Translations under genes and position numbers: made by a program
Origin: Bradyrhizobium roseum
GTDB lineage: Bacteria; Pseudomonadota; Alphaproteobacteria; Rhizobiales; Xanthobacteraceae
Assembly (NCBI RefSeq): GCF_030413175.1
Contig: NZ_CP129212.1
Span: 4,216,001-4,280,000, forward strand
Length of the DNA stretch: 64,000 nucleotides
Direction of reading: 5' to 3'
Shown: in pieces, positions 32,480 to 41,829 of the stretch
How the letters are laid out: every line of letters begins with the position of its first letter
Position numbering within the stretch: position 1 is the first letter of the stretch
The notes under the pieces: generated by a model
Database searches by the model: none
What the model was told of the DNA's origin: nothing
The model's input: the letters and a program-made list of their open reading frames with translations, nothing else

Positions 32480-33170
32480 TTCAGCTACCCCGCCATTCGT
32501 GGCGGCCTTCTCCGATCCCGAGGCGGTGGCGCGATATGCGGATGGACCGCCGCGCTTCGTACCCGGCTTTACCGACCTCCACCGCATGACCCGCATCCTG
32601 CTCGCCGAGCGGGCTGCGCCTGACGCGCAAGTGCTGGTGCTCGGCGCCGGCGGCGGGCTGGAGTTGAAGGCCCTCGCGGAGGCCGAACCTGGCTGGCGTT
32701 TCGTCGGCGTCGACCCTGCCGCGGCGATGCTGCAGCAGGCCGAGCGGAGGCTCGGGCCGCTCAACGCCCGCGTTCGGTTGCAGCAGGGCTATATCGATGA
32801 CGCCCCGGACGGCCCGTTCGATGCCGCGACCTGCCTGCTGACACTGCATTTCCTCGCCATTGACGAGCGTCGGCGAACCGCCGCGGAAATCCACCGCCGC
32901 CTCAAGCCCGGCGCCCCCTTCGTGGCCGCCCATTTGAGTTTTCCGCAAGCCGACGCCGGGCGCACGCGATGGCTATCGCGCTATGCCGCCTTTGGGATCG
33001 CCTCCGGCGCCGACCCGGACCTCACCGAGAAAGCCCGCTCCGCCGTCGGGACCCACCTCAGCCTGCTCGATCCAGAACAGGACGCGGAAGTCCTGCGCGA
33101 GGCCGGCTTCAGGGATGTGGAGACGTTCTACGCGGCTTTTACCTGGCGCGGATGGGTTGGCTATGCCTGA
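32469..33170 (+). CDS. Class I SAM-dependent methyltransferase
   Basis: 233 residues starting [20 protein letters not shown] with GGAG upstream. SAM-binding motif I is [17 protein letters not shown], motif II region [11 protein letters not shown], and motif IV region [13 protein letters not shown]. The substrate is unknown. It is translationally coupled to the Rrf2 regulator, which probably controls it. Confidence 0.87.
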   Translation: MQLDSATPPFVAAFSDPEAVARYADGPPRFVPGFTDLHRMTRILLAERAAPDAQVLVLGAGGGLELKALAEAEPGWRFVGVDPAAAMLQQAERRLGPLNARVRLQQGYIDDAPDGPFDAATCLLTLHFLAIDERRRTAAEIHRRLKPGAPFVAAHLSFPQADAGRTRWLSRYAAFGIASGADPDLTEKARSAVGTHLSLLDPEQDAEVLREAGFRDVETFYAAFTWRGWVGYA

Positions 33171-33189
33171 GCGCTGGTGAGGGTATCGT

Positions 33190-34785
33190 CTACTCCCACT
33201 CAATCGTCCCCGGCGGCTTGCTCGTCACGTCATATACCACCCGGTTCACGCCCTTCACTTCGTTGATGATCCGCGTCGCCGTCTCGCCCAAGAACTTCAT
33301 CTCGAACGGATAGAAGTCCGCCGTCATGCCGTCGGTGGAGGTGACGGCACGGAGGCCCACGACATATTCATACGTCCGGCCGTCGCCCATCACGCCCACC
33401 GTCTTCACCGGCAGCAGCACGGCAAAGGCCTGCCAGATCTGGTCGTAGAGGCCGTGCTTCCGGATCTGGTCGATATAGACGGCATCGGCGTTGCGGAGGA
33501 TGTCGAGCTTTTCCTTTGTGATCTCGGCGGGGCAGCGGATGGCGAGGCCGGGGCCCGGGAACGGGTGGCGTCCGACGAAGATTTCGGGGAGGCCGAGTTC
33601 GCGACCCAGCACGCGGACTTCGTCCTTGAACAGTTCGCGCAGCGGCTCGACCAGCTTCATGTTCATGCGTTCGGGGAGACCGCCGACATTGTGGTGCGAC
33701 TTGATCGTCACCGAGGGGCCGCCGGTGAAGGAGACGCTCTCGATCACATCAGGATAGAGCGTGCCTTGCGCAAGGAAGTCCGCGCCACCGAGCTTTTTCG
33801 CTTCCGCATCGAACACGTCGATGAACAGGCGGCCGATGGTCTTGCGCTTCTTTTCGGGGTCGGTGACGCCGTCGAGTTCGCCGAGGAATGTTTTTGAGGC
33901 ATCCACATGCACCAGCGGGATGTTGTAGTGATGCCGGAACAGGTCGACGACGGTCTTCGCCTCGTCGAGCCGCAGCATGCCGTGATCGACGAACACACAC
34001 GTCAGCTGGTCGCCGATCGCTTCATGGATCAGCACGGCGGCCACGGCGGAATCGACGCCGCCGGAGAGGCCGCAGATCACCTTGCCCTTGCCGACCTGGG
34101 CGCGGATCTTTTCGATCGCCTCCTCGCGGAAGGCGCGCATGGTCCAGTCGCCGGTCAGCCCGGCGACCTTGCGGACGAAATTGCGGATCAGCCTGGCGCC
34201 GTCGGGCGTATGCACCACTTCGGGGTGGAACATCAGGCCGTAATATTTGCGCTTCTCGTCCTGGATCACGGCGAACGGCGCGTTCGGCGAGACGCCGGCC
34301 ACCGTGAAGCCTGGCGGCATTTTGGTAATGCGGTCGCCGTGGCTCATCCACACCGGATGCTTCTCGCCCATCGACCACGTCGATTCGAAAAGATTGCTGG
34401 CGGCCTTGACCTCGACATCGGCGCGGCCGAATTCTCGGTGGTGGCCGCCCTCGACCTCGCCGCCGAGCTGGGCGGCCATGGTCATCTGGCCGTAGCAGAT
34501 GCCGAGCACGGGCACGCCGGAATCGAAGATCAGTTGCGGGGCGCGGGGCGAGCCTTCCTCGTGCACCGACTCCGGGCCGCCAGAGAGGATCACCGCTTTC
34601 GGCTTCATTTCCTTGAAGGCGGCTTCGGCCTTCTGGAACGGGACGATCTCGGAATAGACGCCCTCCTCGCGCACCCGGCGGGCGATCAGTTGCGTCACCT
34701 GACTGCCGAAATCGACGATCAGAATCTTGTCATGCGCCGAGGCCACTGACGGCGTCGACTCGCTGGCTTTCTGTGCTGCTGTCAT
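33190..34785 (-). CDS. guaA: GMP synthase (glutamine-hydrolysing)
   Basis: 531 residues catalysing XMP + Gln + ATP to GMP. The N-terminal class I amidotransferase (about 20-210) has the nucleophile in [16 protein letters not shown] and the His/Glu pair in MFHPEVVHT. The ATP-pyrophosphatase P-loop is [15 protein letters not shown], and the C-terminal dimerisation domain ends PPGTIEWE, the universal GuaA terminus. guaB lies about 16 kb away, so the two purine genes are not an operon here. Confidence 0.97.
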   Translation of the reverse strand: MTAAQKASESTPSVASAHDKILIVDFGSQVTQLIARRVREEGVYSEIVPFQKAEAAFKEMKPKAVILSGGPESVHEEGSPRAPQLIFDSGVPVLGICYGQMTMAAQLGGEVEGGHHREFGRADVEVKAASNLFESTWSMGEKHPVWMSHGDRITKMPPGFTVAGVSPNAPFAVIQDEKRKYYGLMFHPEVVHTPDGARLIRNFVRKVAGLTGDWTMRAFREEAIEKIRAQVGKGKVICGLSGGVDSAVAAVLIHEAIGDQLTCVFVDHGMLRLDEAKTVVDLFRHHYNIPLVHVDASKTFLGELDGVTDPEKKRKTIGRLFIDVFDAEAKKLGGADFLAQGTLYPDVIESVSFTGGPSVTIKSHHNVGGLPERMNMKLVEPLRELFKDEVRVLGRELGLPEIFVGRHPFPGPGLAIRCPAEITKEKLDILRNADAVYIDQIRKHGLYDQIWQAFAVLLPVKTVGVMGDGRTYEYVVGLRAVTSTDGMTADFYPFEMKFLGETATRIINEVKGVNRVVYDVTSKPPGTIEWE

Positions 34786-34869
34786 GGAGAGGAATTACGC
34801 GACGGGGGGCAGCCTCGCAACCGCGGCAAACGGCCGACCCACATTCTTTATGGGGCATGGACAGATGCT

Positions 34870-34894
34870 ATTAGGTAAGTATTATTGACCTAAT
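34870..34894. promoter_or_regulatory. Operator-like palindrome between guaA and an NTF2-like gene
   Basis: ATTAGGT (34870-34876) and ACCTAAT (34888-34894) form a perfect inverted repeat separated by 11 bp, in an AT-rich island within GC-rich DNA, 39 bp before the NTF2-like start. Spacing of half-sites suits a MarR/HxlR-type dimer. No such regulator is adjacent, so the protein is unknown. Confidence 0.55.
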
Positions 34895-34933
34895 TTGGCC
34901 CGCGCCACCCATCGACAGCGAAGGGAGAAAACC

Positions 34934-35308
34934 ATGCACACCCCGCATCACGCGGCAGCGGACATCGCCGCGCTCGGCCGGGAATGGATCGCAGCCTGGA
35001 ATTCGCACGAACTCGAACGGGTGCTCGCGCTCTACACCGACGACGCGGAAATGACCTCGGACAAGATCCAGGCGCTCGGCTTCGAAGCCGACGGCACCCT
35101 GCGCGGCAAGGACAGGCTGCGGGCATATTGGGGCAAGGCACTGGCGATGCTGCCCAACCTGCGGTTCGATTTGATCGACACCTATGTCAGCCCGGACAGC
35201 GTGGTCGTGTTCTACCAGAATGAACGCGGCGCGCAGATCTGCGAATATCTTCGGCTCGATGCCGAGGGAAAGATCAGGCAAGGTTCGGCCAACCATCTCG
35301 CGCATTGA
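34934..35308 (+). CDS. Nuclear transport factor 2-like protein
   Basis: 124 residues starting MHTPHHAAADIAALGREWI with AAGGGAGAA upstream. The SnoaL/NTF2 pattern is EWIAAWNSHELERVLALYTDDAEM, GTLRGKDRLRAYWGKAL and a C-terminal strand ICEYLRLDAEGKI. Function unknown. It stands alone behind a strong palindrome, suggesting inducible expression. Confidence 0.82.
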   Translation: MHTPHHAAADIAALGREWIAAWNSHELERVLALYTDDAEMTSDKIQALGFEADGTLRGKDRLRAYWGKALAMLPNLRFDLIDTYVSPDSVVVFYQNERGAQICEYLRLDAEGKIRQGSANHLAH

Positions 35309-35317
35309 AGAACAGCA

Positions 35318-35393
35318 GGTGGGCTAAGCGAGCCCACCATTCACGATAAAAGATGTTGATGGTGGCGGGCACGCTACGCTTTGCCGACCCTAC
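35318..35393. repeat. Dispersed palindromic intergenic repeat, copy 1
   Basis: GGTGGGCTAAGCGAGCCCACC followed by a second arm with GGTGGCGGGCACGCTACGC and ending GACCCTACG. The same family recurs at 35755-35840, 420 bp away. It has hairpin-forming halves, as in REP-like elements of Bradyrhizobium. Confidence 0.75.
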
Positions 35394-35415
35394 GCATCCA
35401 TTGCAGGACACTCCC

Positions 35416-35748
35416 ATGAAAATCCCCACCCTGCCCTTCACCGTTACCGACTGGCGCAAGGTCCCCGCGACGAAACATGCCGGAGAAACCGGCGAGGCGC
35501 TGTGGCACACGCTCGACATCGGCGATCTGCGCGTCCGAATGGTGGAGTATTCGCCAGGCTATCTCGCCGATCACTGGTGCGATCGCGGACACGTGCTCTA
35601 TGTGCTGGAAGGCGAGCTTGAGACCGAACTGCGCGACGGGCGCAAGTTCACGCTGAAGGCGGGCATGAGCTACCAGGTGTCGGATTTCGGCGACGCAGCG
35701 CATCGGTCGTCGACGAAGACGGGCGCGAAGCTGTTCATTGTGGATTAA
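35416..35748 (+). CDS. DHCW-motif cupin-fold protein
   Basis: 110 residues starting MKIPTLPFTVTDWRKVPATK. The cupin barrel carries YLADHWCDRGHVLYVLEGE, the motif that names the DHCW family, followed by FTLKAGMSYQVSDFGDAAHRS. Metal-binding His/Asp residues are present. Function unknown. Flanked on both sides by copies of the same palindromic repeat. Confidence 0.85.
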   Translation: MKIPTLPFTVTDWRKVPATKHAGETGEALWHTLDIGDLRVRMVEYSPGYLADHWCDRGHVLYVLEGELETELRDGRKFTLKAGMSYQVSDFGDAAHRSSTKTGAKLFIVD

Positions 35749-35754
35749 GCAGTT

Positions 35755-35840
35755 GTAGGGTGGGCTGAGCGAAGCGAGCCCACCATCTTTCGGCTTGCTC
35801 GACGATGGATGGTGGGCACGCTTCGCTCTGCTGACCCTAC
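35755..35840. repeat. Dispersed palindromic intergenic repeat, copy 2
   Basis: Begins GTAGGGTGGGCTGAGCGAAG and ends CTGACCCTAC, so the termini are inverted copies of each other, with internal GGGCTGAGCGAAGCGAGCCC. It lies between two convergent genes and supplies the TAG stop codon of the GntR gene, suggesting it inserted into or captured that gene's 3' end. Confidence 0.78.
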
Positions 35841-36532
35841 AGAATCGCGGGCCGCCGCAATTGCCCGGTCGCATCCCCGAGCCCGCCGAGATAATGCGCG
35901 GCCTCCGTAATGTCGGCGACGATCTCGGCCTCGGCGCGCGCCGCATCGCCGGCCAGAATCGCCTTCAGCGCGGCGGTGTGGTGATCCCAGCCCTTCAGCA
36001 GCACGACATATTCGGGGATCACGAAGGACAGCACCGGGCCGCAGCGCAGCCACATGTTCTCGATGGTGTCGACCAGCAGCGGGATGCCGGACATCGCGTA
36101 GATGCCGAAATGGAATTTGCGGTGATGTTCGAGATAGCTTTCGAGCTTTCGCGCCTGGATCAGCGACTGCATTTTTGACAGGCGCTCCTCGAGCTGGCGA
36201 AACGTTGCGGCGTCATGCTTCTGCAGCGCGGCCTCGCGCGCCGCGCGGCCTTCGAGCGCGCAGCGCACCACTGTCAGGTCGGCGAGTTCCTTGCGCGACA
36301 GGTTCGGCACGATCGCCGAATTGCGCGGGCCTTGCTGCAGCACGCCCTGCGCCACCAGGCGCGTGACGGCGTCGCGCACCGGCGTGATCGAGGTGCCGAA
36401 TTGTTCGGCGAGAAAACGCAGCGTCAGCACGGTGCCGGGCTCGAACCGGCCCGCGAGCAGCGCATCGCGCAACTGCGCATGGGCCAGATCCCACAGCGGT
36501 TCGCGTTCGATTCGCTTCAGTGACGTCGTCAT
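35837..36532 (-). CDS. GntR-family regulator (FCD/FadR type)
   Basis: 231 residues starting MTTSLKRIEREPLWDLAHAQ. The winged helix is TLRFLAEQFGTSITPVRDAVTRLVAQGVL, and the C-terminal all-helical FCD domain contains the metal/ligand pattern FHFGIYAMSG and GWDHHTAALKAILAGD. FCD regulators typically sense organic acids. It is divergent from the acid-catabolism operon and presumably binds the 24-bp palindrome between them. The last codons read into the palindromic repeat. Confidence 0.9.
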   Translation of the reverse strand: MTTSLKRIEREPLWDLAHAQLRDALLAGRFEPGTVLTLRFLAEQFGTSITPVRDAVTRLVAQGVLQQGPRNSAIVPNLSRKELADLTVVRCALEGRAAREAALQKHDAATFRQLEERLSKMQSLIQARKLESYLEHHRKFHFGIYAMSGIPLLVDTIENMWLRCGPVLSFVIPEYVVLLKGWDHHTAALKAILAGDAARAEAEIVADITEAAHYLGGLGDATGQLRRPAIL

Positions 36533-36602
36533 CAAACGCTCGCTATCCCAGCGCGCGGCAAGGCGCAAATTCCCGGTCCCAAGGTGATCCCTTGACCACC
36601 CA

Positions 36603-36626
36603 TGTTGTTTGTTATAACAAACAACA
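36603..36626. promoter_or_regulatory. 24-bp perfect palindrome, probable GntR/FCD operator
   Basis: Perfect palindrome centred on TTGTTATAACAA. The inner 16 bases are GTTTGTTATAACAAAC, and symmetry extends four more bases on each side. It lies 71 bp from the GntR start and 19 bp before the ATG of the first operon gene, an ideal position for repressing the operon. The A/T-rich core and length fit FCD-family operators. Confidence 0.8.
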
Positions 36627-36644
36627 AAACGGGAGGAAACAACA

Positions 36645-37613
36645 ATGCTCAAACAGGGCTCGATTATTCTGGCGTGCGCGCTGGCGGTACTGGCTACGCC
36701 CAGCCAGGCCCAGACCTATCCTTCACGCGACATCACATTCATCGTGCCCTGGAATGCCGGCGGTTCGAACGACGTCGCAGCGCGCGCGCTCGATCCGATC
36801 CTGCGCGAGCACGGCATCAAAATCGTGATCGAGAACGTGGTCGGCGCCACCGGCACCATCGGCATGCGCCGCGTCGCGGGTTCGGCGCCGGACGGCTACA
36901 CCATCGGCATGGGCACCAGTTCGACGCTGGCACTGATCGCGCAGGGCAAGACGCCGCTGACCAATGCGCAATTCACCCACATCGCCCGCGTCTCGACCGA
37001 TCCGTTGATGCTGCTGGTGCCGGCCAAGGCCGAGCCAAAATCGCTCGAAGACTTCATCAAGCTGATGAAGGACAATCCCGACAAGGTGACGATCGGCACG
37101 CCCGGCAATTACAACCTCAACCACATCTTCGCGTCGATGACGGCGCGCGCCGCCGGCACCAACTATGTCAACGTACCCTATACCGGCGGATCGAAGGTGG
37201 TCGCCGACCTGCTCGGCGGGCATGTCGCATCCGGCGTGCTAAAGCCGTCGGAAACGCTGGGGCAGATCCAGGAAGGCCTGCTGAAGCCGATCGGCATTTT
37301 TGCCAACGAGCGGCTGGAGATGTTTCCGGACGTCCCGACCTTCAAGGACAAGGGGTACGACGTTTTCCCCTACGGCCCCGTGGTGCAGATGGCCTATGTG
37401 GTCGCGCCCGCCGGCCTCCCCGCCGACGTCAGGACCAAGCTGATCACGGCGTTCCGCGCGGCGATCCAGGATCCCCGCTTCAAGGAATTCTCCAAGAAGA
37501 ACGCGTTTTTGGTCGACGATCTCACGGGAGATGCGCTGACCAAGGAAGTCGACAGCGTTGCCGGTGCGCTCGGCACGGTCGCCGCGCAGGTCTTCAAGGA
37601 CCAGAAAGAATAG
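36645..37613 (+). CDS. Tripartite tricarboxylate transporter receptor (Bug/TctC family)
   Basis: Periplasmic solute receptor of 322 residues. The signal peptide is about 23 residues (ILACALAVLATPSQAQ). The Bug motif YPSRDITFIVPWNAGGSND opens the mature protein, and NYVNVPYTGGSKVVADLLGGHV is the second family landmark. Bug receptors bind carboxylates. No TctA/TctB membrane genes are present nearby, so it is an orphan receptor or sensor. First gene of the operon. Confidence 0.9.
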   Translation: MLKQGSIILACALAVLATPSQAQTYPSRDITFIVPWNAGGSNDVAARALDPILREHGIKIVIENVVGATGTIGMRRVAGSAPDGYTIGMGTSSTLALIAQGKTPLTNAQFTHIARVSTDPLMLLVPAKAEPKSLEDFIKLMKDNPDKVTIGTPGNYNLNHIFASMTARAAGTNYVNVPYTGGSKVVADLLGGHVASGVLKPSETLGQIQEGLLKPIGIFANERLEMFPDVPTFKDKGYDVFPYGPVVQMAYVVAPAGLPADVRTKLITAFRAAIQDPRFKEFSKKNAFLVDDLTGDALTKEVDSVAGALGTVAAQVFKDQKE

Positions 37614-37664
37614 CCGGCGACATCGCCGCCGTTTCCTCCCCGCATCAAGACAAAGGCCATTCGC

Positions 37665-38804
37665 TTGCCCATCAAGAAAATCACCTGTCACGTCGTCGCG
37701 GCCCCGGTCGCTCGGCCCTTCACCTCCTCGCGCGGCTGGCTGTACAAAACCCGCGGCACCTGTCTCGTCGAGATCGAGACCGACGACGGCATCACGGGCT
37801 GGGGCGAATGCTACGGCCCCTCCGCCGTCGCCAAGGCTTTCATCGACACCCAGTTGGCGCCGCGCGTCATTGGCCGCGATCCGTTCGACGTCGAGGTGAT
37901 CTGGGAAGATCTCTATAACCGGATCAAGGATTACGGCCCGAAGGGCATGTCGATCGCCGCCATCAGCGGCATCGACATCGCGCTGTGGGACATCGTCGGA
38001 AAATCCTGCAACAAGCCGGTTCACAAGCTGATCGGCGGTGCGTTCCGCACCTCCGTCAATGCCTACGCGACCGGGCTCTATTTCACCGACATGGACCGGC
38101 TGGTCGACGAAGCCGTCGAGGAAGCTTCCGGCTACGTCGAGAAGGGTTTCAAGGCGATCAAGATGAAGATCGGGCTCGGCTCGATCAAGCGCGACTTCGA
38201 TCGCGTCAAGGCGGTGCGAGAGGCCATTGGTCCCGATATCAAGCTGATGGTCGACGCCAACCACTGCTTCTCGGTCCCCGCCGCGATCCGGCTCGGCCGC
38301 AGGCTGGAAGAACTCGATATCGAGTGGTTCGAGGAGCCGATTTCGCCGGAGGATATCGACGGCTATGTCGAGGTGTCGCGGGCGCTCGACATGGCGGTGG
38401 CCGGCGGCGAAAACGAATTCACCCGCTGGGGTTTTCGCGACGCCATCGTGCGCAAGGCGATGGACATCGTGCAGCCCGACGTCTGCGCGGCGGGCGGCAT
38501 CACCGAATGCAAGAAGATCGCAGCCCTCGCCTCGACCCATGGCGTGGAATGCGTGCCGCATGCCTGGGGCTCCGCAGTCGGCCTCGCCGCCACCATCCAT
38601 TTCCTGGCCTCCATACCGGACCAGCCGCCGAGCCTGTTTCCAATGCCGCCGATGCTGGAATTCGAGCAGGAGGAAAACCCGTTCCGCGACCATCTGGCCG
38701 TTACGCCGATCAACCAGGTCAAGGGCGTCATTGCGGTGCCGACCGGCGCCGGCCTCGGCATCGAGGTCGATCGCCGCGTGATAGACCGCTATCGCGTCGC
38801 CTGA
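37665..38804 (+). CDS. Enolase-superfamily dehydratase/racemase (mandelate-racemase-like), first copy
   Basis: 379 residues from a TTG start (PIKKITCHVVAAPVARPF). The capping domain is followed by the barrel with KAIKMKIG (KxK base), metal ligands in VDANH, WFEEP and GGENE, and the catalytic His in PHAWGSAVG. This is a complete MR-subgroup active site; likely reactions are dehydration or racemisation of an aldonic or hydroxy acid. It starts 51 bp after the receptor gene. Confidence 0.88.
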   Translation: MPIKKITCHVVAAPVARPFTSSRGWLYKTRGTCLVEIETDDGITGWGECYGPSAVAKAFIDTQLAPRVIGRDPFDVEVIWEDLYNRIKDYGPKGMSIAAISGIDIALWDIVGKSCNKPVHKLIGGAFRTSVNAYATGLYFTDMDRLVDEAVEEASGYVEKGFKAIKMKIGLGSIKRDFDRVKAVREAIGPDIKLMVDANHCFSVPAAIRLGRRLEELDIEWFEEPISPEDIDGYVEVSRALDMAVAGGENEFTRWGFRDAIVRKAMDIVQPDVCAAGGITECKKIAALASTHGVECVPHAWGSAVGLAATIHFLASIPDQPPSLFPMPPMLEFEQEENPFRDHLAVTPINQVKGVIAVPTGAGLGIEVDRRVIDRYRVA

Positions 38805-38818
38805 ACCGGTAGCTGATC

Positions 38819-39724
38819 ATGAAATTCGTCAGCTTCCGGACCGAGGATTTTGTACGCGCCGGCGTACTGCTCGGGAATGGCGACGGGGCGGATGACCGCG
38901 TTGTCGACCTCGCGCATCCCTCGATGCGGGGGGCGCTGCGGGACACCCAGCCGCAGATGCTGGCCCTGATCGATGCCGGCCTCGACGAGGTCGTCGCGCA
39001 GATCGGCGCGCACGGACTGACGCAAGAAGCCACGCTTCCGCTTGTCACCGTCACGCTGACAGCGCCGCTGCCAAAGCCGCGGCGCATTTTCGGCATCGCT
39101 CACAATTACCGCGATGCGCTCGCCGAGCGCGGCATGGCACCGCCGGACAAGCCGGTGCTGTTCATGAAGGCACAGCATACGATCCTGGGCTGCGGACAGC
39201 CGATCGTGCTGCCGAAAGGTATCGGCGGGGTCACCTATGAGGCTGAACTGGCCGCCGTAATCGGCACCCGCGTCGAGAAGGTCAGCAAGGAGCGAGCGCT
39301 CGATCACGTCGTGGCCTATGGCTGTTTCAACGACATCAGCGCCAGCGAGATCATCAAGGCCGACGGCCACTTCAACCGCGGCAAGAATTTCGCGACGTTC
39401 GGGCCGTTCGGGCCATTTCTCGCCTCGCGCGACGAGGTGAAGGACCCGCACGCGCTCACGGTAACGCTGAAGGTCGACGGCCGCATGCTGCAATCCGGCT
39501 CGACGCGGAACATGCTGTTCGACGTCGCCGATCTCGTCGCCTATCTCTCCTCCCTGCAGGTGCTCGAACCCGGCGACATCATCGCCACCGGCACACCGGC
39601 CGGCGTGGCTGGACTACACAAGCCGCCGGCGTGGCTCCAGCCGGGCTCGACCGTCGAGGTCGAGGTCGAGGGTCTCGGCCGCCTGCACAATCCGATCATC
39701 GAAGGACCCGCGCCAGATGCCTGA
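38819..39724 (+). CDS. Fumarylacetoacetate hydrolase family protein
   Basis: 301 residues starting MKFVSFRTEDFVRAGVLLG. The C-terminal FAH domain shows RIFGIAHNYRDALAERG, the metal-binding YEAELAAVIG and FNDISASEI, and the terminal GDIIATGTPAGVAGLHKPP motif. Members cleave or hydrate 2-oxo-acid intermediates, for example 2-keto-3-deoxy sugar acids after an enolase-type dehydratase. It fits downstream of the MR-like enzymes. Confidence 0.9.
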   Translation: MKFVSFRTEDFVRAGVLLGNGDGADDRVVDLAHPSMRGALRDTQPQMLALIDAGLDEVVAQIGAHGLTQEATLPLVTVTLTAPLPKPRRIFGIAHNYRDALAERGMAPPDKPVLFMKAQHTILGCGQPIVLPKGIGGVTYEAELAAVIGTRVEKVSKERALDHVVAYGCFNDISASEIIKADGHFNRGKNFATFGPFGPFLASRDEVKDPHALTVTLKVDGRMLQSGSTRNMLFDVADLVAYLSSLQVLEPGDIIATGTPAGVAGLHKPPAWLQPGSTVEVEVEGLGRLHNPIIEGPAPDA

Positions 39725-40679
39725 CAAGCCGATCGTTCTGTTGACCAATGCGATGCATCCCGACGGCGAAGCGATCCTCGCGCCGCACGTCAGGATGATC
39801 GTGCCGCCGGACGCGAAGGCCGAGACCCTGCGCGAATGGGCCAGGGAGGCCGACGGCATCATCGTGCGCGCCAAACTGCCCGACGATATCGTGGACCATG
39901 CGCCGCGCCTGAAGGGCATGGTACGGCACGGCGTCGGCCTCGACTTTATCCCGGTTGCCGCCGCCACTGCGCGCGGCATCGCGGTCGCCAACCTGCCGGG
40001 CAGCAACACCAACGCGGTCGCCGAATACGTCATGTCGGCGCTGATGCATCTTCGCCGACCGCTCTACCAGCTGGACGGCAATCTGCGCAGCAAGGGCTGG
40101 AATGCGGCGCGCCCGGCAGCAGACGGTTTTACCGAACTCAGCACGACCACGCTCGGCATCCTCGGCGTGGGCACCATCGGCCGCCGCATCGCCGATATCG
40201 CGCGCGACGGCTTTGGGATGAAGGTGCTCGGCACCTCCCGCCGCAAGGGCGCGCTGCCATCAGGCGTGGAGGAAGTCTCGCTCGAGGATTTGTTCGCCCG
40301 CAGCGACGCGATCGCGGTGTGCTGCGCGCTGACCGACGAAACCCGCGGCATGGTCAGCCGCGCGCTGATCTCACGGATGCGGTCGCACGCCGTGCTGGTC
40401 AACGTCTCGCGCGGCGCCGTGATCGAGACGCGAGCCCTCGTCGATGCGCTGAGGGCACAGAAGATCGGTGGCGCTGCGCTCGACGTGTTCGACGTGCAGC
40501 CCCTGCCCGCGAATGACGCTCTGTTCGATTGTCCGAACCTCTTGCTGACGCCGCATACCGCCGGGATCACCGCCACCAGCGGCCGCGCGATGGCGGTGGG
40601 CTCGGCCGAGGAAATGCTTCGCATCCTGCGCGGCGAGCAGCCGCTCAATCTCGTCAATCCCGCCTACAAGGCGGCGTGA
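39717..40679 (+). CDS. D-isomer-specific 2-hydroxyacid dehydrogenase
   Basis: 320 residues overlapping the FAH gene by 8 bp. The NAD-binding motif is LGVGTIGRRIADIARDGFG (GxGxxG near residue 145). Substrate Arg is in VNVSRGAVIETRALVDAL, the catalytic Glu lies downstream, and the catalytic His is in LTPHTAGITATSG. It resembles phosphoglycerate/glyoxylate-type dehydrogenases. It probably oxidises or reduces a 2-hydroxy/2-oxo acid of the pathway. Confidence 0.9.
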   Translation: MPDKPIVLLTNAMHPDGEAILAPHVRMIVPPDAKAETLREWAREADGIIVRAKLPDDIVDHAPRLKGMVRHGVGLDFIPVAAATARGIAVANLPGSNTNAVAEYVMSALMHLRRPLYQLDGNLRSKGWNAARPAADGFTELSTTTLGILGVGTIGRRIADIARDGFGMKVLGTSRRKGALPSGVEEVSLEDLFARSDAIAVCCALTDETRGMVSRALISRMRSHAVLVNVSRGAVIETRALVDALRAQKIGGAALDVFDVQPLPANDALFDCPNLLLTPHTAGITATSGRAMAVGSAEEMLRILRGEQPLNLVNPAYKAA

Positions 40680-40689
40680 GGTCCCCACC

Positions 40690-41829
40690 ATGCGCATTAC
40701 ATCGATCAAGGCCGTCCCGATTTCCTACCGCGTGCCGGAAGGCCAGAACGTCCGGCTCGGCATCGGCCGCGCCGTCAAGCGCGATGCGGTGCTGGTGAAA
40801 GTCTCTACCGATGAGGGGCTGACCGGATGGGGCGAGGCCCATCACGGCCGCTGCCCCGGCGCGATTGCAAAACTGATCGACACCACGATCTCGGAACTCG
40901 TCGTCGGCATGGATGCGATCGATGTCGTCGGCGTCTGGCAGCGGGTCTACCAGATGCAGTTGGCGAGCCACGGCATGGGCTATGCCGCCGCGATGGCCTT
41001 GAGTGGCCTCGATCTGGCGCTGTGGGATATCCGCGCCAAGGCCGTCGGCTGGCCGCTCTACAAATTGCTCGGCGGCGCCTCGAAATCGATCAAGGCGTAT
41101 GCGGGCGGCATCTCGCTCGGTTACCAGCCTCCGGCATCGCTCGCGCAGGAAGCGCTCGGCTACGTCTCGCAAGGCTATCGCGCCGTCAAGCTGCGCGTCG
41201 GCGACAACCCGCGCGACGACGTCGCCCGTGCCACTGCCGTCCGCGAGGCGGTCGGCGATGACATCGAGATCCTGGTGGACGCCAACACCGGTTACACCGT
41301 CGACGACGTGCGCCGCGTGATGCCGGCCTACCAGGAACTGCAGATCGGATGGCTGGAAGAGCCGTTTCCGGCGCAGGACTATCGCTCCTACCAGACGGCC
41401 GCCTCGCTCGGCACCACGCCGCTGGCCGCCGGCGAAAATCATTTCACCCGGTTCGAATTCACCCGCCTGATCGAGGACGGCGCGGTGAGTTTTGTGCAGC
41501 CGGACCTGTCCAAGACCGGCGGCGTCACCGAAGCGATGCGGATCGCCGGCATGGCCTATGCGTGGAAGCTCTCCTACAACCCGCACACCTCGGCGACCGG
41601 CATCAATATGGCCGCGACCATCAACACACTCGCCGCCGTCGATCTCCCCGGCTATTTCGAAGGAGATGTCGCCAAACACAACCCGTTCCGCGATGAGGTC
41701 GGCGGCCTTCCCTACAAGCTCGACAAGGACGGCTGCGTGAAGCCGTCGGAAACGCCGGGCCTCGGCGTCGAGATCAATGAGGACTTCATCAACGCCCATC
41801 CACTGATCGAGGGACCCTGCTATGTCTGA
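40690..41829 (+). CDS. Enolase-superfamily protein (mandelate-racemase-like), second copy
   Basis: 379 residues starting MRITSIKAVPISYRVPEGQ. The barrel base motif reads YRAVKLRVG, KxR rather than KxK, with metal ligands in VDANTGY, WLEEPF and AGENHF, and His in YNPHTSATG. The altered second base compared with the first copy suggests a different substrate stereochemistry. The stop overlaps the next receptor gene by 8 bp. Confidence 0.88.
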   Translation: MRITSIKAVPISYRVPEGQNVRLGIGRAVKRDAVLVKVSTDEGLTGWGEAHHGRCPGAIAKLIDTTISELVVGMDAIDVVGVWQRVYQMQLASHGMGYAAAMALSGLDLALWDIRAKAVGWPLYKLLGGASKSIKAYAGGISLGYQPPASLAQEALGYVSQGYRAVKLRVGDNPRDDVARATAVREAVGDDIEILVDANTGYTVDDVRRVMPAYQELQIGWLEEPFPAQDYRSYQTAASLGTTPLAAGENHFTRFEFTRLIEDGAVSFVQPDLSKTGGVTEAMRIAGMAYAWKLSYNPHTSATGINMAATINTLAAVDLPGYFEGDVAKHNPFRDEVGGLPYKLDKDGCVKPSETPGLGVEINEDFINAHPLIEGPCYV

